Positions 13,710-54,071 of a stretch of 64,000 nucleotides of DNA are shown here, one piece after another. The stretch covers positions 248,001 through 312,000 of the forward strand of contig CAJNYU010000505.1 in assembly GCA_905331475.1 (NCBI GenBank), read 5' to 3'. The notes under the pieces are model-generated. The model was given only the letters and a program-made list of their open reading frames with translations. It was not told the origin of the DNA and did no database searches. Position 1 is the first letter of the stretch; each line of letters starts with the position of its first letter. A program made the translations under genes and the position numbers. Source of the DNA: Rotaria socialis. Lineage: Eukaryota; Rotifera; Eurotatoria; Philodinida; Philodinidae.

Positions 13710-14800
13710 ATGATGGAAGCAATAAAATCATCAAATTCTTTTAAATGTGTTGAAAAAATCACAAGGCCATTGCGTCGTTTTTTAAATAAATTTCTTGACG
13801 ATTGGTCATTAAGTTTTGCAGCAATGCTTTCGTATTATTTATTGATTTTTCTTCTTTCAATGAGCGTAGTAGTAGCTGGTATAATAGGCCTTTTTTTACG
13901 GAACGATTTTGATACACAACAGTATATAAAAGATAAAATCATTAATTCCATTGCCACTGATAATAGCACAGCAGCTGACGTGAAAAAAGTAAAATACTAC
14001 TTTGAAAAATGTTTATGATAGTAATGTAACTCTTTTTTTTTCTTCTATAGGTAATTGATTTTGCTACCGATAAATTAACAAAAAACGCTAATGGATTTTT
14101 AAGTATTGGTATTGTTTTTACAATTTTTGGTGCGTCTCGATTATTTGTTGCTATCGATAAATGTATGTGTATTATATATCGAATACCGGAACGAGGATTT
14201 ATCCGTCAAAATTTATTAGCTTTTGCGGCAGTTTTTATATTGATATTAATTATTCCAATAATGATTGCAACTAGTTTAGTTTCTTCTGTATTATTCAGTA
14301 TAATACCAAGTGAGGCTGGTCGTATTGGAGCATTGGCAGGTGGAATCGGGCTCTCATTACTTACAGCATTTGTTTTTTTTGAGTTTATATATTGGGTCAT
14401 TCCGAATAAAAAAATGTCACTTGTGGTTACATGGTGTGGATCTTTGATTGCTGCTATTACACTTGAAATATTTATCACTTTATTTCCATTTTATGTACAA
14501 AACTTTATGAGTAATTATACAGGTAAATTATTCATATAAAAGTCATTTCGATATGAGCGATTTTCATACGTTCATAAAGGTCAACTTGGTTTTGCCGTTA
14601 TACTTCTTCTTTTTTTCTATTATTTTGCTACAATAATCATTGTGGGTGCTCAAATTAATGCTGTCTTTTTTGAAAATTATCAAACATTAGGTGGTGGATT
14701 GGGAACATGCGTAAGTCGTATGCACGAAGAATATGGCGTTGGCGATCTCAGAAGACCATTGATTGATGGAAACAGTGAACCAAGATCATACACACATTGA
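13710..14800 (+). CDS. YihY/BrkB-family integral membrane protein
   Basis: 323-residue polytopic membrane protein of the YihY/virulence factor BrkB family (UPF0761, formerly mis-named RNase BN). Molecular function is unsettled even in bacteria. Exons 13710-13988, 14051-14522 and 14580-14800 join in frame; both introns are short (62 and 57 bp) with GT-AG borders. Visible family features: an N-terminal amphipathic stretch followed by DDWSLSFAAMLSYYLL (family pattern: a polar lead-in, then 'aaalaYy'), a hydrophobic first helix, the central helix pair around residues 155-215, a late IYWVIPNKK segment, and a final helix LLFFYYFATIIIVGAQINA (family pattern '.yy.a.i.l.Gaeina'). About six membrane segments are predicted by eye. 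It lies alone between otoferlin and the TIR gene. The family is mainly bacterial, so a horizontally acquired gene that gained introns is the likeliest reading. The introns argue against bacterial contamination. Confidence 0.88.
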
Positions 14801-16240
14801 ATTATGATCATCAACATAAAACACTACTTAATTGAAAACAAAACGAAGGCAAGAATCTCATTTGAAAAAAATGTATCTTTTTTAAACTTTGTGCTTATTT
14901 ATACATCAATAGATTATCTGTGAATGTACACATAGATGATCATTAGAACAAAAAGCACTAGAAAAAAGACAAAAAGAAACTCAAAATATAATTTATTTCG
15001 ACAGTTGCGACCTAAATATGACTAAGAAATTTTGCGAAATATTTTTGGTTTTATTCAGAAAAGCGTTTTTATGGGTAGCAAAAATTAATTGTTTCTAGTG
15101 AAATAAGATTGACATCTCGTCTAATTAGGACATTTAAAATACTGGAAATAATATTTTAATTCAAGTTAAATACATATAAAAATGAGGCCATTCAGTTTAT
15201 AGCTGATTGCCAATCACTATCAATTCATTTTTTTAGATCTTATCCCTACAGAGATAAAATGTAGAAACCTCGAATTCAAATCCTAGTGTTATATATACTT
15301 CAAAAAGTGAAGTTGACTGCAGATTCGTTTTGATCAAACTGTCTAAAAGAATCGACCAGCAGTGGCAGTGTGCATCAGTTTTTCATAGTTTTTGGGGAGT
15401 GCAATTTTGAGGAAACCTTAAATGAACCATATTTACTTTTCTACAGGAAATAAACACATATCATACAGACAAAGTGTCAGTATACGTGAGTTTTTCATAG
15501 GTTTTGGGTACTGATGTATTGAGGAAATATCAAACGCAGCATATTTACCCCTATAATTTAGCATCATTTTGTAGCCTATGAAATTCTCTATCGAATGGTA
15601 TATAATAGTTGAGTTTTCATTTTGACTATGACAAAGATTTTGATTTGCAAAATTTGAAATAGGTCAATATTTGCATAGAAAATAATGATATTTTGTGCTG
15701 TAAATCAGTAAATCCTTGACGAATTATTCTCATCTTCAAACTCGACCGAAATATTGATGAGATAATGCTGTGTACAAAATTTCATGACAATCTGATCAGC
15801 CTTTCAGGAGTTATCGCGTAAACGGCTGGACACACTGACCGATTCTATAGTGTACTCACTTTTTGAGTACACAAAAATAATAATATATATCGTCGATATC
15901 GGATCAGTCATGATTGGTTTTTAGCGTAATTCATTAGAAAATTCATAACTTTTGTTTTGATGATGATACTTTTCTGCATCTATTTTAATATCTATGTATT
16001 GTGTCTGTTCAACATAAAACTATCTTTTTACATCGAAAACATAAAAATGTCATCACACGTAGATCAGCCATCTTTTTCAAGCAGTCTGCTTGATCTATAA
16101 CAGACGTAATCATTGCTTTTGTTTGGATCTCTGATAATATTAGATAAATATGTTCGAACTATTAAAATGAATGTATTCACAACACATTGAAAATTCATCT
16201 CATTTGATTATCAATGAGATATATGATTGTTACATTTATT
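14801..16240. other. intergenic spacer with repeat-derived sequence
   Basis: No coding signal. The part from about 15290 to 15875 looks like an old mobile-element remnant and is described separately. The rest is AT-rich and featureless. Confidence 0.5.
15290..15875. repeat. degenerate dispersed-repeat remnant with a duplicated module
   Basis: Two diverged copies of a roughly 85-base module lie head to tail at about 15370-15455 and 15475-15560. They share AGTTTTTCATAG, TTGAGGAAA and CATATTTAC in the same order. The block ends near a hairpin, TGTACTCA / TGAGTACA (15851-15871), and starts near a smaller one, ACTTCA / TGAAGT (about 15297-15313). No open frame is present. Likely a non-autonomous element remnant; class unknown. 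Confidence 0.4.
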
Positions 16241-18970
16241 TTAAGCTGGCTTCCATGTAGATGTTCCATAAGATGGATCTTCGACAAATACACGTGGTTG
16301 GTCTATATGTTCACATGATACACAACCGGGTGAATCTGTTGTTTGCTGCCTACAACATACCCACTGATCTTCGAGTAGACCTCCTCCACCTCCCAGATAG
16401 TAAGCGGAATGTTTTTTGCATCCATCTTTCGAATAGTTATCATATTGTTGTCCACAACGAGTACATTGTCTGTAACGCATTTCACCAGTTTCAGCACTTA
16501 ATGCATCACGTGCGTCATCGAGAAGTGAGCGTAATTCAAAAACTTCAGTTGAACAATCATCGACAGGATCAGGTGGCTGAGCTTGAACAAGACTGCGCAC
16601 AGCTTGAACGATGACATCAATCTATAGAAAAAAGTTTTAGGCAGATTTTGAAAACGCTACATGTTGACATACCATTGGAACTCCATTGATCAATTGTTTT
16701 AAAACATCATAAGTATAAACATCATATTGAGGAAAACCTTCTATAGCCTCTAAAATCCATTGTTGAAGTGCTATGTTAGGTTCTGTATGAAGAATAACAA
16801 AGGCTTTTCCACGCTGAACAGAATATTGAAGTTCGAGTCGACAATTCGTCGATTCAGTATATTCTTTTGAAAGAAAGACAAGTATCACTTTGGCACATTC
16901 CACACCTATGAACAAATTTATCGTTTCATATCATATTGCAAATAGACAGACCTGTAGCCATTGCATCATTGGTGCTACCCTGCATTGAACCCCATATATC
17001 AAACCAAGTTTCGACATTACGCATACGCAAATCTTCATAGATTTCACGGACAAGATTTTGTTTTCCCCATTGGTAACTATAATTATTTTTAAAATAATAT
17101 CAGTTAAAGCTTGACAAAAACTCTTATTGATCTACCTAATCATGCAGTCGAGAAGTTTTCGTTTCGGTAAACCATATTGATCGACAATAGCTGGAGGTGC
17201 TTTAAAAGTTATGCGCGTAATTGAATGGTGAGTGTGCTCGAAATATGAATCAGCATGTGGCTCTTGCAGTTGAACACGAACAGGTTGTCGAGCTTTCATT
17301 GGATTGATAACATGAGATTTACGTTTTGGCGGCCATATTGACAATTTACTTTTACACATGTCAAGTTCTATTTGAAGTGCATTTTTCTCCATCGCTTCAC
17401 GTTCGGTTTCGCTGGGAAATGGTTGGCATGCAATCTTTTAGACGACAAAAAAGGCTTTAGCTAAATACACATAAAATTGGAAATTTATTCGAAAAATTCA
17501 TCCTCTTCAATAAAAAGATTCTTAAAAACTGAAATGAAGTCTTTTTTTTTTAATATACATATCTCTTAGTTCAAAAGATGTTCCCATAAGTATACCTATT
17601 TCTAGTATATAGTACTAATAATTGCTATCGACTCAAATTGGTATTGAGTTATAAAGAAATGAATTTTATTCAACATTTTCAAATAGTATAATTTTTATCA
17701 TCTAGAAGCATATTTTGAAATAATCTTTCTTAATAATTTATAAATTTAGAGGTCTATATAAATTGGAACTATTATTTATTCATATGGATTTCTAATGCCA
17801 TATGAAGTATGCGTACATTACTGTATTATCAGTATAATAATGTTCAAATCTGCATACCTCTGTTGCGACGCGTAAATCAGTAATGCGATTGCTATCGTAA
17901 AAAGGTTTGTTAGCAGTTTCTTGATCGAAAATACGAAAAAACACACGTCCCGCAATAACCAATCCAAGCCAACCTTCAGGACGCCATTTCTTAGCAGCTA
18001 TAACTGGCACGATTTGTTTGCAATGAAGACGAGCTTGTTCCAGTGCTGCTCGACATAAAGGTGTTTGTTCGAGTTGAGGTGTAAGAATTGGCATAAACAC
18101 AGTACATTGAGTTACGCTACAAGTAGCATCTGGTTTTGATAAATTCTCTACGATCAAAGACAATTGAGTATTCAAGAGAGATTCATGGATGAGTCGGCCG
18201 ACAGAATCACCATCATCTGTTGTGCAAATGAGTACAGTACAGGTAGATGAACCTCGATGAAGTGTACACATCATATTGTTGTCATTTATCTAGATGGAAT
18301 AAATCAAAGCATTTTATAGAATCATTATGATAGTTATATCATCTGTACCTGTGATAGATCCGTAACATTCAAAGGATCTTTCTTCTTTAGCACCTCTGTT
18401 CGAGTACTAGCAATAATTTCTGAGACAGCATGCAGAAATGATGCGTGATCGCTTAGTACGATCGATCGAATGGCACTCGCCACTATTGCGCCAAGGGCTC
18501 CGTACGGCCGAAAAGTACATTCTGCTAATATTGCAATAATTGGTTTATGCCTATCTTTGGCATAATTAAGAGCTTCCATACAAAATGGAGTTCTCTGATA
18601 GAATCGACTAATAACGACGACAAACACATCACACCATTGTATTGCATTAGCTCGAGCACTCAATGATTGCGGTGTAGTTTCATTTAATAGATAACATGAT
18701 AAGCATTGATCAACTAATTTTTGTCCCAATTTTTCACTGATCGTTTGTTGAGTTGTATGGCTAGCAATAAGAATATTAGTTGTATGTTTATTAGAAACTA
18801 TATAAAAATAAAGGCAAACAGATATTGATGATACTTGTCTAACAAAATGTAATACCGGAAGAGATATGTGAGGCATCGATATTTAACATTTTTGTATTTG
18901 ATGCTATAGGAACGGGAATGACATGTGTCGATGTTGTCACGACATTATTGTTTGATGCTGCGCAACCCAT
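16241..18970 (-). CDS. triple-TIR protein with N-terminal acylation motif and Cys/His-rich C-terminus
   Basis: 677-residue protein in seven exons: 18970-18856, 18797-18349, 18289-17858, 17434-17136, 17076-16952, 16905-16673, 16621-16241; all phases close. It begins MGCAAS, the classic Gly2 myristoylation plus Cys3 palmitoylation pattern, so membrane attachment is likely. Three TIR-like domains follow: TIR1 (about 44-185, NILIASH start, CDVFVVVISRFY), TIR2 (about 197-330, CTVLICTTDD, TVFMPILTP) and TIR3 (about 430-550, SYQWGKQNLVREIY, ETWFDIW, VILVFLSKEYTESTNC). Only TIR3 has Glu at the conserved Cys-x-x-Glu position (CRLE); TIR1 reads CMEA and TIR2 CRAA. The C-terminus (about 600-655) has CTRCGQQY, CKKH, WVCC and GCVSCEH, a probable zinc-binding fold somewhat like CHORD. 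TIR domains act in immune adaptor assembly or as NAD-cleaving enzymes. I know no named orthologue with this architecture. Confidence 0.88.
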
Positions 18971-21308
18971 GGATAATTTTTCACTAAATAGAACTGAAAG
19001 AAAGAAAACGACCGAGTAGAAAAGAAAAGAAATATTTGAAAAACAAAAGTTTTACTTTCTTTCTTTTTCTTTTTTTCATTCTATTTTTCCTCTTCTCTCA
19101 GATTGTTTCATTTGTAGAACATAAGCTGATGAGAATATTTATTTTTGTCTTATTGAAACTTCTCCATCTTAACGAGTCTATATGCATTATTAATTAAGTT
19201 TTTGATTCAATCCTCAATGAAATTTATTCAACAACTCCTTTAAAATTGTTTTCTTGTAGATCTTGCGATGATTTACCGTTATTCTTACAGTATTAATCAT
19301 ACTAAGAATAGAAATATGAAGATTTATTTATGTTCAGCCAACTATCATTATTGCCTGATTTACTTTAAAATAGTCATCAATTGCCGCCTATTCGATAATT
19401 TATTTTCTCAGATCTTCATTTCAGATGTTGATTAGATCTTAAGAGAATCGTTTACGACACATAAAAATCCATCATCAGATAGACTCATAAGTAATTATAA
19501 TGAAATTCAAATTTCATAGAAAAAGATTCTTAAAAAATCAATCGAAGGCAACACTCATAATAGATAAATCCATGATAATTTTGCTTCGTTCTAAATCAAG
19601 AAAGACAATAAGTCTACTGTGGCATTTATGTGTCATTCCACTTATCTCTCACACAAATGCCATAATTTGTTGTAAATAGTTTGTATTAGAAAGATATCGA
19701 TTAAAATCTGTTTTATTTGTTCATCGTGACTGCATAGATTTTAAATTGTCTACATCGCAATCACTAGTTTGTAGTATCGATGTTCATGTTTGTCTGCATT
19801 ATTAACAGCCATACCAACACAAGTGCTATCATTATCTCTAACATGAGTTTTTTTCTTTCTTTCAGTTATTATCGGGATCTTTTATTGAAACGAGAGAACC
19901 ATTTTTCTGCAACTCTCGTACACTTTCCCTAAAGTTCCTAGAAAAAAACCGAGTAAACATATTGATTTCATCTGTGAATGTTGGATGAATATATCACTGA
20001 AGAGAATCACTATTTTGTTGAACTTACTAATGCGGCCCTTCCAAAACATTTACTCAAACAATTCAATTCGTCAAAAACAAAAATGATTTTTATATTTATA
20101 GATTTTGCCATTTTTGAACCGTGCTAAGTGTTTTTATACAGCGTCAAATGTAAAGTGTTATTCTTTCAACTTATGGATTTTTTTTTCTATCATTATAATA
20201 AAAATTTCATGAATATTCCTCAAGATTTTTCTCATGATATTGATTTATTTTTTACTTGCATAATTGGATTTAAGATCGCTGTTCACATATATCGAGAATA
20301 CTAACACAAAGAAAGTGAATAAGTCTAACAAGAAATGTTTGTCTTTTTCTAGAAAAACAGAGTGTAATGACAAAATTCATTCATTATTGTACGAATCTTT
20401 TTCAAATCTAAATGATAAATAGACGCACATGGTTGTCTAATGCGATTTTTTCTAACCAGAAAATCACTCATAAAAAGTTTATCTTACTTCATAAATTCAG
20501 ATAGGTTTTTCCATTCGGGAAGACGATAAAATGTGTGTAGCACAAAACTGCCTAGTAAATTCGTTGCATATATATGCAAAAATTCAATAGTTCCTCATGA
20601 ATTTCGTCGTTTCTACCGAACAATTATTGATGAAAAATCATTTATGAACATGATCATTATTATGAGCAGTAAAGAGCTACTAAAACAATATCAACAGATT
20701 ACATTTTTTTTTCATATAAAAATATTTAGTCAAACTATCAAACTATCAAAATATATTTTCCAACAAATATTATTGGTGTAAAATCGATATTTTGTATAAA
20801 ATAAATATTTGGTAACCCATTTCAAATATTAATCGATAAATAGTTTCATTCAAACAAAACAGAATCTATTACTCTGCGACCATTACAACGAACTTTTATT
20901 TCTCTTTAGCTATTTCATTTCTTAAAATATTCAATGCTTGATATCGATGCGAAACTTTAAAGTCAATATACGTAAATTAAACGGATATGATAATTATGAA
21001 TAAACCATTTAAACACATGAAAGATGAATTATAAAAAACGTTTTAGATTTTCTTAGATATAATATTCATAGGTAATATTATCCATAGATTTATTTCGTGT
21101 TTGTAACATAATTCAAAACATATTCGAAAAAAATAAGAATAAACAAAATAACGAAGAAAACAAACAGGTTTTTTTTAGGGATTAGCACTATAAAAACAAA
21201 TGAGAGACAGAGAAAAGAGAGAACGAAAGAGAGAGCACAGACATTGAAAATACACAGAAAGATATATTGAAAATAGCTGTACACAAAAACAAATAAGAAA
21301 AATCTAGA
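18971..21308. other. intergenic spacer between TIR gene and UNC13 3' end
   Basis: Holds the promoter side of the TIR gene (right of 18970) and the UNC13 3' flank (left of 21309). It is AT-rich with no coding signal. The open frame at 20533-20781 has no recognisable content. A short hairpin lies at 19620-19662. Confidence 0.5.
19620..19662. repeat. short inverted repeat (hairpin)
   Basis: TGGCATTTATGTGT on the left and ACACAAATGCCA on the right are complementary with one small bulge, around a loop of about 17 bases. It is non-coding. It could be structural noise, a small element end or a small RNA hairpin; nothing decides between these. Confidence 0.35.
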
Positions 21309-48674
<27,366 letters not shown>

Positions 48675-49386
48675 GAACAGGTTTTAATCATTTACAATAA
48701 CACATATAAATATATATATATATATATGAATATATGCATATTTTAAGATAATGCGAAAAATAAATTCTTTATCAACAGAATTTGATCAATAATCATGGGT
48801 CGATAATGAAAAATAATGAGGAATTCAATTCAGTTAGGTCATATCTAAATTGACATAAAAAAATGTATATTTTTTGGTTTTTTTCCTTTTCTCCTTCACC
48901 ACACAATTGGGTTTCACTGAGTGAAAGGTATCACAAAATTGAAGAACAAGAAAGATTTTATGAATTTAATCCTATTTGTTGGTCTTTATCTGATGTCGGT
49001 TGTTGTTGTTGATTTATTATTTCCGGCCAATTTTACTAATATGAATAATTATCAGTCAAATAAATTTCTGAAAACTTTCATAAAAAACTGAACAATATTC
49101 GAGTATATGGAGATATTTTATTTGATTAAAAGATTTTGTGATGCGACATCTATATATAAAATATAAAATCCATTAACTCGATTGATGAATTCTAATTAAT
49201 CGCTCATCATTTTTTTGAAATTTAAATCAAAAGTAATTTTATTTTTTAATGTATCATCGGGTTCTTATTGGATAATTATCTAATGTCGTCTATCTATCAG
49301 TACGTAATTACACCTGACTAAACATTATTTGTTAAAAACTGATGTTGAAATGAGTATCAGTTCGTTTTTTCATAGTTTATAAAGTG
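48675..49386. promoter_or_regulatory. shared intergenic promoter region between UNC13 and CACTIN
   Basis: 712 bp between the two divergent start codons, AT-rich and without coding signal. It must hold both 5' UTRs and both promoters unless a non-coding first exon lies elsewhere. No convincing TATA or initiator motif stands out from the AT background. Confidence 0.45.
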
Positions 49387-52300
49387 ATGGGTCATTCGAA
49401 GCATAAAAAGCATCATCGTAGACATCATCGGAGTACAGATAAAAGCGATGATGATGATCGTAAAGATCGAAGTGGTGATCGTCGTCAATCTTCGCCAACT
49501 TCTTCATCTAGTAATGATTCAACAGGCACTGACGAAGAAGAATATCGTGAAAAACAAATATCAAACAAAGGTAAAACAATGGAAGAGATTGAAGAAGAAC
49601 GTCAAGCTATGAAAGCTGAGAAAAAGTAAAAACAATGCATTTTTTTTCTTAAAGGTTCATTAATAATTTATATGACTTAGACGACAACGTGAACTTCGAA
49701 AAGTATATGAAACTTCACATGAAAAACGTCAACGACGTCTAGCTAAAAAATTGGAAAAAGAAAAAAAGAAGAAAACTGCTCTTGGTTGGGATGCCGAACA
49801 CATGGTTTGAATTTCTTATTTTGTCTTTTTTTCCTGAAATCAATTTTTATTTGAATAGGGTATGACAAATGCAAATAACCCATATGGAGATGAAAAATTA
49901 CTCGACACATTTGTTTGGGAAAAAAAATTACAGAAAAAAGGCTTATCAGATGTTCCAGCTGAGCGTCTTAAAGTCCTAACAGCGCAACGGGTTGAAGAAA
50001 ATAAAGTACGATTTAATTCGATGGAGAAAAAGCAAACAAATATTTTTATATTCTGATTTCAGATTGAATTAGAAAAATTAAAAAAGCAACGATTAGAACG
50101 TGAAAGTCAAAAAGAAGTTATGGAAAAAGAAAAAGAATTTTTGCAAAGAATTAAAGAAGCCGAATACTATCGGGAATGGGAAAAACAAGAAGATTCATTT
50201 CATTATAATCAAGTTCGACTTCGTTCAAAAATTCGAATAGCTGATGGTCGAGCGAAACCAATTGATCTTCTTGCTCATTACATCAATGATGATGACGATG
50301 ATTTAGCTGTGGAAATGCATGAACCATCAACTTATTTAAATGGTTTGACTATTCGCGATCTAGAAGATTTATTAGCTGATATTCGAGTTTACACAGAATT
50401 AGAACAACAACAAAAATCTGGAACTATAGCACACAATTACGATGCACAATATTGGCAAGATATTACAACTATAACAGAAGATGAATTAGCAAAATTAAAA
50501 AAATTATCTTCCCAATTATATCATGATCAAAGAATCGATGATCGACGGGAAGGTATCAATGCAGCAGTTTTCCAAGATGTTACAGAAACATTTAAAAATA
50601 AAACACCACTACAATTGGAACAATTAGAACAACGTATAAGGTATGCATCATTTTTATTTGTTCTTGTTTTGTTCGACAAATATTTTCAATTGATTTCTTC
50701 GTATATTATCTAACAGATTAGGTTACAAAATATTGTGAACTCTAAATTATACGAAAGAAAAGATCATCATGCTCATAGACATCCGTTTTATTCTTTTTTC
50801 TTTTTACTCGTGAGAATTTTTTAGGTTCGATAAATGTAATCTATATTGTGACACTGTTTTACATAATGTATTAGCTTACTATTATTATTATTATGATTTT
50901 ATTGAGACATTAACAATTAACTACTCAGTTCTAGTTAGATACAAAGAGAGACTTTCAAACATATGTTCAGATTTAATTTATTTTTTATTAGTTGAGCAAC
51001 TTTAAGAAAAATTTCTCAAGTATCTTTGTATACAGCAAAATACTATCTATGGTTCATTTGTTACATTTGCGCCTAGGCATATCATCAATTCGTTAGTACG
51101 AAGTTCTGTTTAGAGTCTAAAAAGAAGGACCATAATTGACATCTCTTTATTTCTATAAAATGAGTTTATAGATGATCATCAACATTCGCGAAGAAAATCC
51201 CTCCAGTCAAACCTCTTTGCATTTTTGAAGTATTGCTATGATAAAAATTGAATCTTATCCTAGAAGAAAAGTCTGAATATATTTTGTGAACAACTCTAAA
51301 ATTTCATTCTAACAAAGAGGTTTCAACTCTGTTTATTAAAAATCATTTGATATGATTCCAATCCGAAAATGATTATATGTTTGACAAATAAGTATCTATC
51401 GATTTAAACAAAATAGAATAAGATTCTTATTAATTAATTCTGTTTTCGTAACTAAATCAATTGAAAAAAAATATTTTGTTTGGTAAGAAAAATAAAAGTG
51501 TTAGTTTGTCTGTCTAACAAACGTGATTTTTACGACGAGATTCACAGTTTTATGCATTTGATTTTCGAAATAATAATATACCACATTTGCAAAGTCTTAA
51601 ATATTATGATGAAATATGATTCAGCATTAAGATATTTAATTTAGAAATAAAAACTAATTACACGAAGAGTCTTTCGTAATTTGAGTAGACAGTCATCATT
51701 TATTTCATAATGTTGTATAACTTTTCTATTCTATTAGAATGATATTTCGCAGAATAGAAAACAACAGTGAACTCTGTTGTAAGCAATTATTTATTGATCT
51801 ACAGAAAGTCTTTAAAATAGATCGTTGATATGTTTCTAGTTGATCATACACTTAGAAAGTTTCAAATAAGCAACCTAACAAAAGAATAATAGAAACATTT
51901 TATTATCAAGTACTTTTTATTTAGATCAAAAATTGAAAATGAAAAAGGTATTGACATTGCCTATTGGGAATCATTATTGTCTCAGTTACAAGCACATATG
52001 GCTCGTGCACGTCTTCGTGATCGTCATCAATTAACATTGAAACGAAAGTTACAAAAAATAAAACAAGAACAAGGTATTTTTCATGCACCTTCAACAATAT
52101 CGTCTAAAAGTTCTTCAACATCAACAATATCAAAAAAGAAAGATAATGAAAATAATCAAATAAATTCATTTAATGATAACGATATTGAATCCAATGAAGA
52201 TTTAGAAAATAAATGTTTACGTGAATATGAACAAGGTCGTTATTCGCCGATATTATTCAATATAAATGAACTTGATCTCGAAGTTCAAAAACGCTGTACA

Positions 52301-54071
52301 GATGAAACAGATGATTGGGAAAAATTAAAACAACAACGTGAATCGGTTATTAAATCTGGTTCTGTTAAACCAGATGTTGAAGATGCCTTTGAAGCTTTTG
52401 CTAGAAGTATGGGTAGTTTAACGGCCGATGATACTATGATTAATACTGTTGTACCCATGGATGTTCAATATTTATGGTCAGATAAATATCGACCGAGAAA
52501 ACCACGTGTTTTTAATAAAGTTCATACCGTATGTATACAAATATTTCTGTTATATTTTTATTAAAAATGAAATAATATCGATATTTTCAGGGTTATGATT
52601 GGAATCAATATAATAAAAAACATTATGATACAGATAATCCACCACCAAAAACTGTTCAAGGTTATAAATTCAATGTAAGTCAATTTTTATTCTTTTTATA
52701 AAATGACTTTTGATTAGAAATTTGTAAAAATTAGTTATTTTGCTGTTAGATAAATTGAATAGATTTGTTTAGAGAAATATTGCTTTTAAATTAGTCAAAC
52801 TCTACTCTTTGTAGTAAAAATTTCATACAACTTATACTACAATACGAATATTGCATTAAATTTCAGGAATCTCAAACTCCGTTTGAATTTTGTTTGTACA
52901 AAGAAAGTCTTGAAACTGATTAAAAATTGCTCTGTTGAGGTTCTGTATATTGTAGAAATTTGAATCAAGCTTTCAATATTTTGTGAAAACTAAAAATTCT
53001 TTATATGATTTCTATATGAATACTGAAAATTGATGTTAATTTTCAAATCAGTAGGGTTAGATTAATCAGAAACATCAAGAAAAACTCGATGAGTGAGCGT
53101 AGTTTATTGGAATAGTTTCAAGCCGTTTGATTTACTTCTACCTTGAAATAACAAAAATTACATTTATTGTTGTATAAGAGCGATAATGAATGATATGGTT
53201 TTAGTAATAAATGAGTGTTATATTAGAACCAATGAAAGTATTTGAAATACTCATACGAAATTATTTTGATTAAGGTTGATGTCAATGCAAATTTTCAAGT
53301 CGAAGTTTGACAATTCAGTTTTTCCTTGCATTCCTAATACGAACTTGGATATTTATCTTGAACATTCATGTAAAAATGTCATATTTCCTTCAAAATATGT
53401 TATCAACTTTGATCTATTTCATTTGAAAATGCATTTAAGTGTTTTTTTTGTTTTGCTTTAACTATATTACATAAGGACTAAAGAAGTAAAACATGAATAA
53501 ATATTGAAGCTAGTAAGACTTGCTGTTTTTCACATACTTCAGTTTTTTTTATAGATTTTTCTTTTTCTTTTATAACTAAATTTCTCGTGCTTTACCAGGA
53601 GAGCGATATTTTATCCGTAATTTTTTCAAATTTATCAAACTGAAAAAAAAATTTAAAAGAGCAACTTCATATCTGTAATAAGAAGTGCTTCAAAATTTTA
53701 TAAATTGTTGTCTTTTTTTTTCTTTAGATTTTCTATCCTGATTTGATTGATAAAACTAAAACACCTTCATACAGTCTGGTAAGTATTTGCGTTTGAATAC
53801 ATTATTTTATTTATTTTACTTGTTTTATTTAGACTGTTTGTGAAGATAATAGAGATTTTTCAATTCTTAAATTTCATGCTGGACCACCATATGAAGTAAA
53901 TAAAAATCAAGTAAAAAAATGTATATTCAATGTTTAATTATTTAGGATATTGCATTCAAGATCGTTAGTAAAGAATGGGATTATTCATACAAACATGGAT
54001 TTCGGTGTCATTTTCAAAATGGAATATTTCAATTATGGTTTCACTTTCGTAAATGGAAATATCGTCGATAA
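49387..54071 (+). CDS. CACTIN: cactin, spliceosome-associated regulator
   Basis: 671 residues (human about 758) in nine exons: 49387-49625, 49681-49804, 49859-50005, 50063-50640, 51925-52528, 52591-52674, 53728-53778, 53833-53895, 53946-54071. Start is MGHSKHKKHH. The N-terminus is Arg/Ser/Asp-rich (nuclear, RS-like), then a coiled-coil block (EEIEEERQAMKAEKK), TALGWDAEHMGMTNANNPYGD, the conserved middle domain (IRDLEDLLADIRVY, YWQDITTI), a low-complexity linker in exon 5, and the C-terminal cactin domain with PRKPRVFNKVHTGYDWN, IFYPDLIDKT, CEDNRDFSILKFHAGPPYEDIAFKIV and the terminal WFHFRKWKYRR. Cactin binds the spliceosome (with DHX8/SRRM2 in humans) and modulates IkB/NF-kB signalling. Exon 4 is followed by the one long intron (1.28 kb). 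A possible poly(A) signal AATAAA is at 54408. Confidence 0.95.

Noticed and set aside
16261-16614. 117-codon plus-strand frame
   Set aside because: Antisense shadow of the last exon of the TIR protein.
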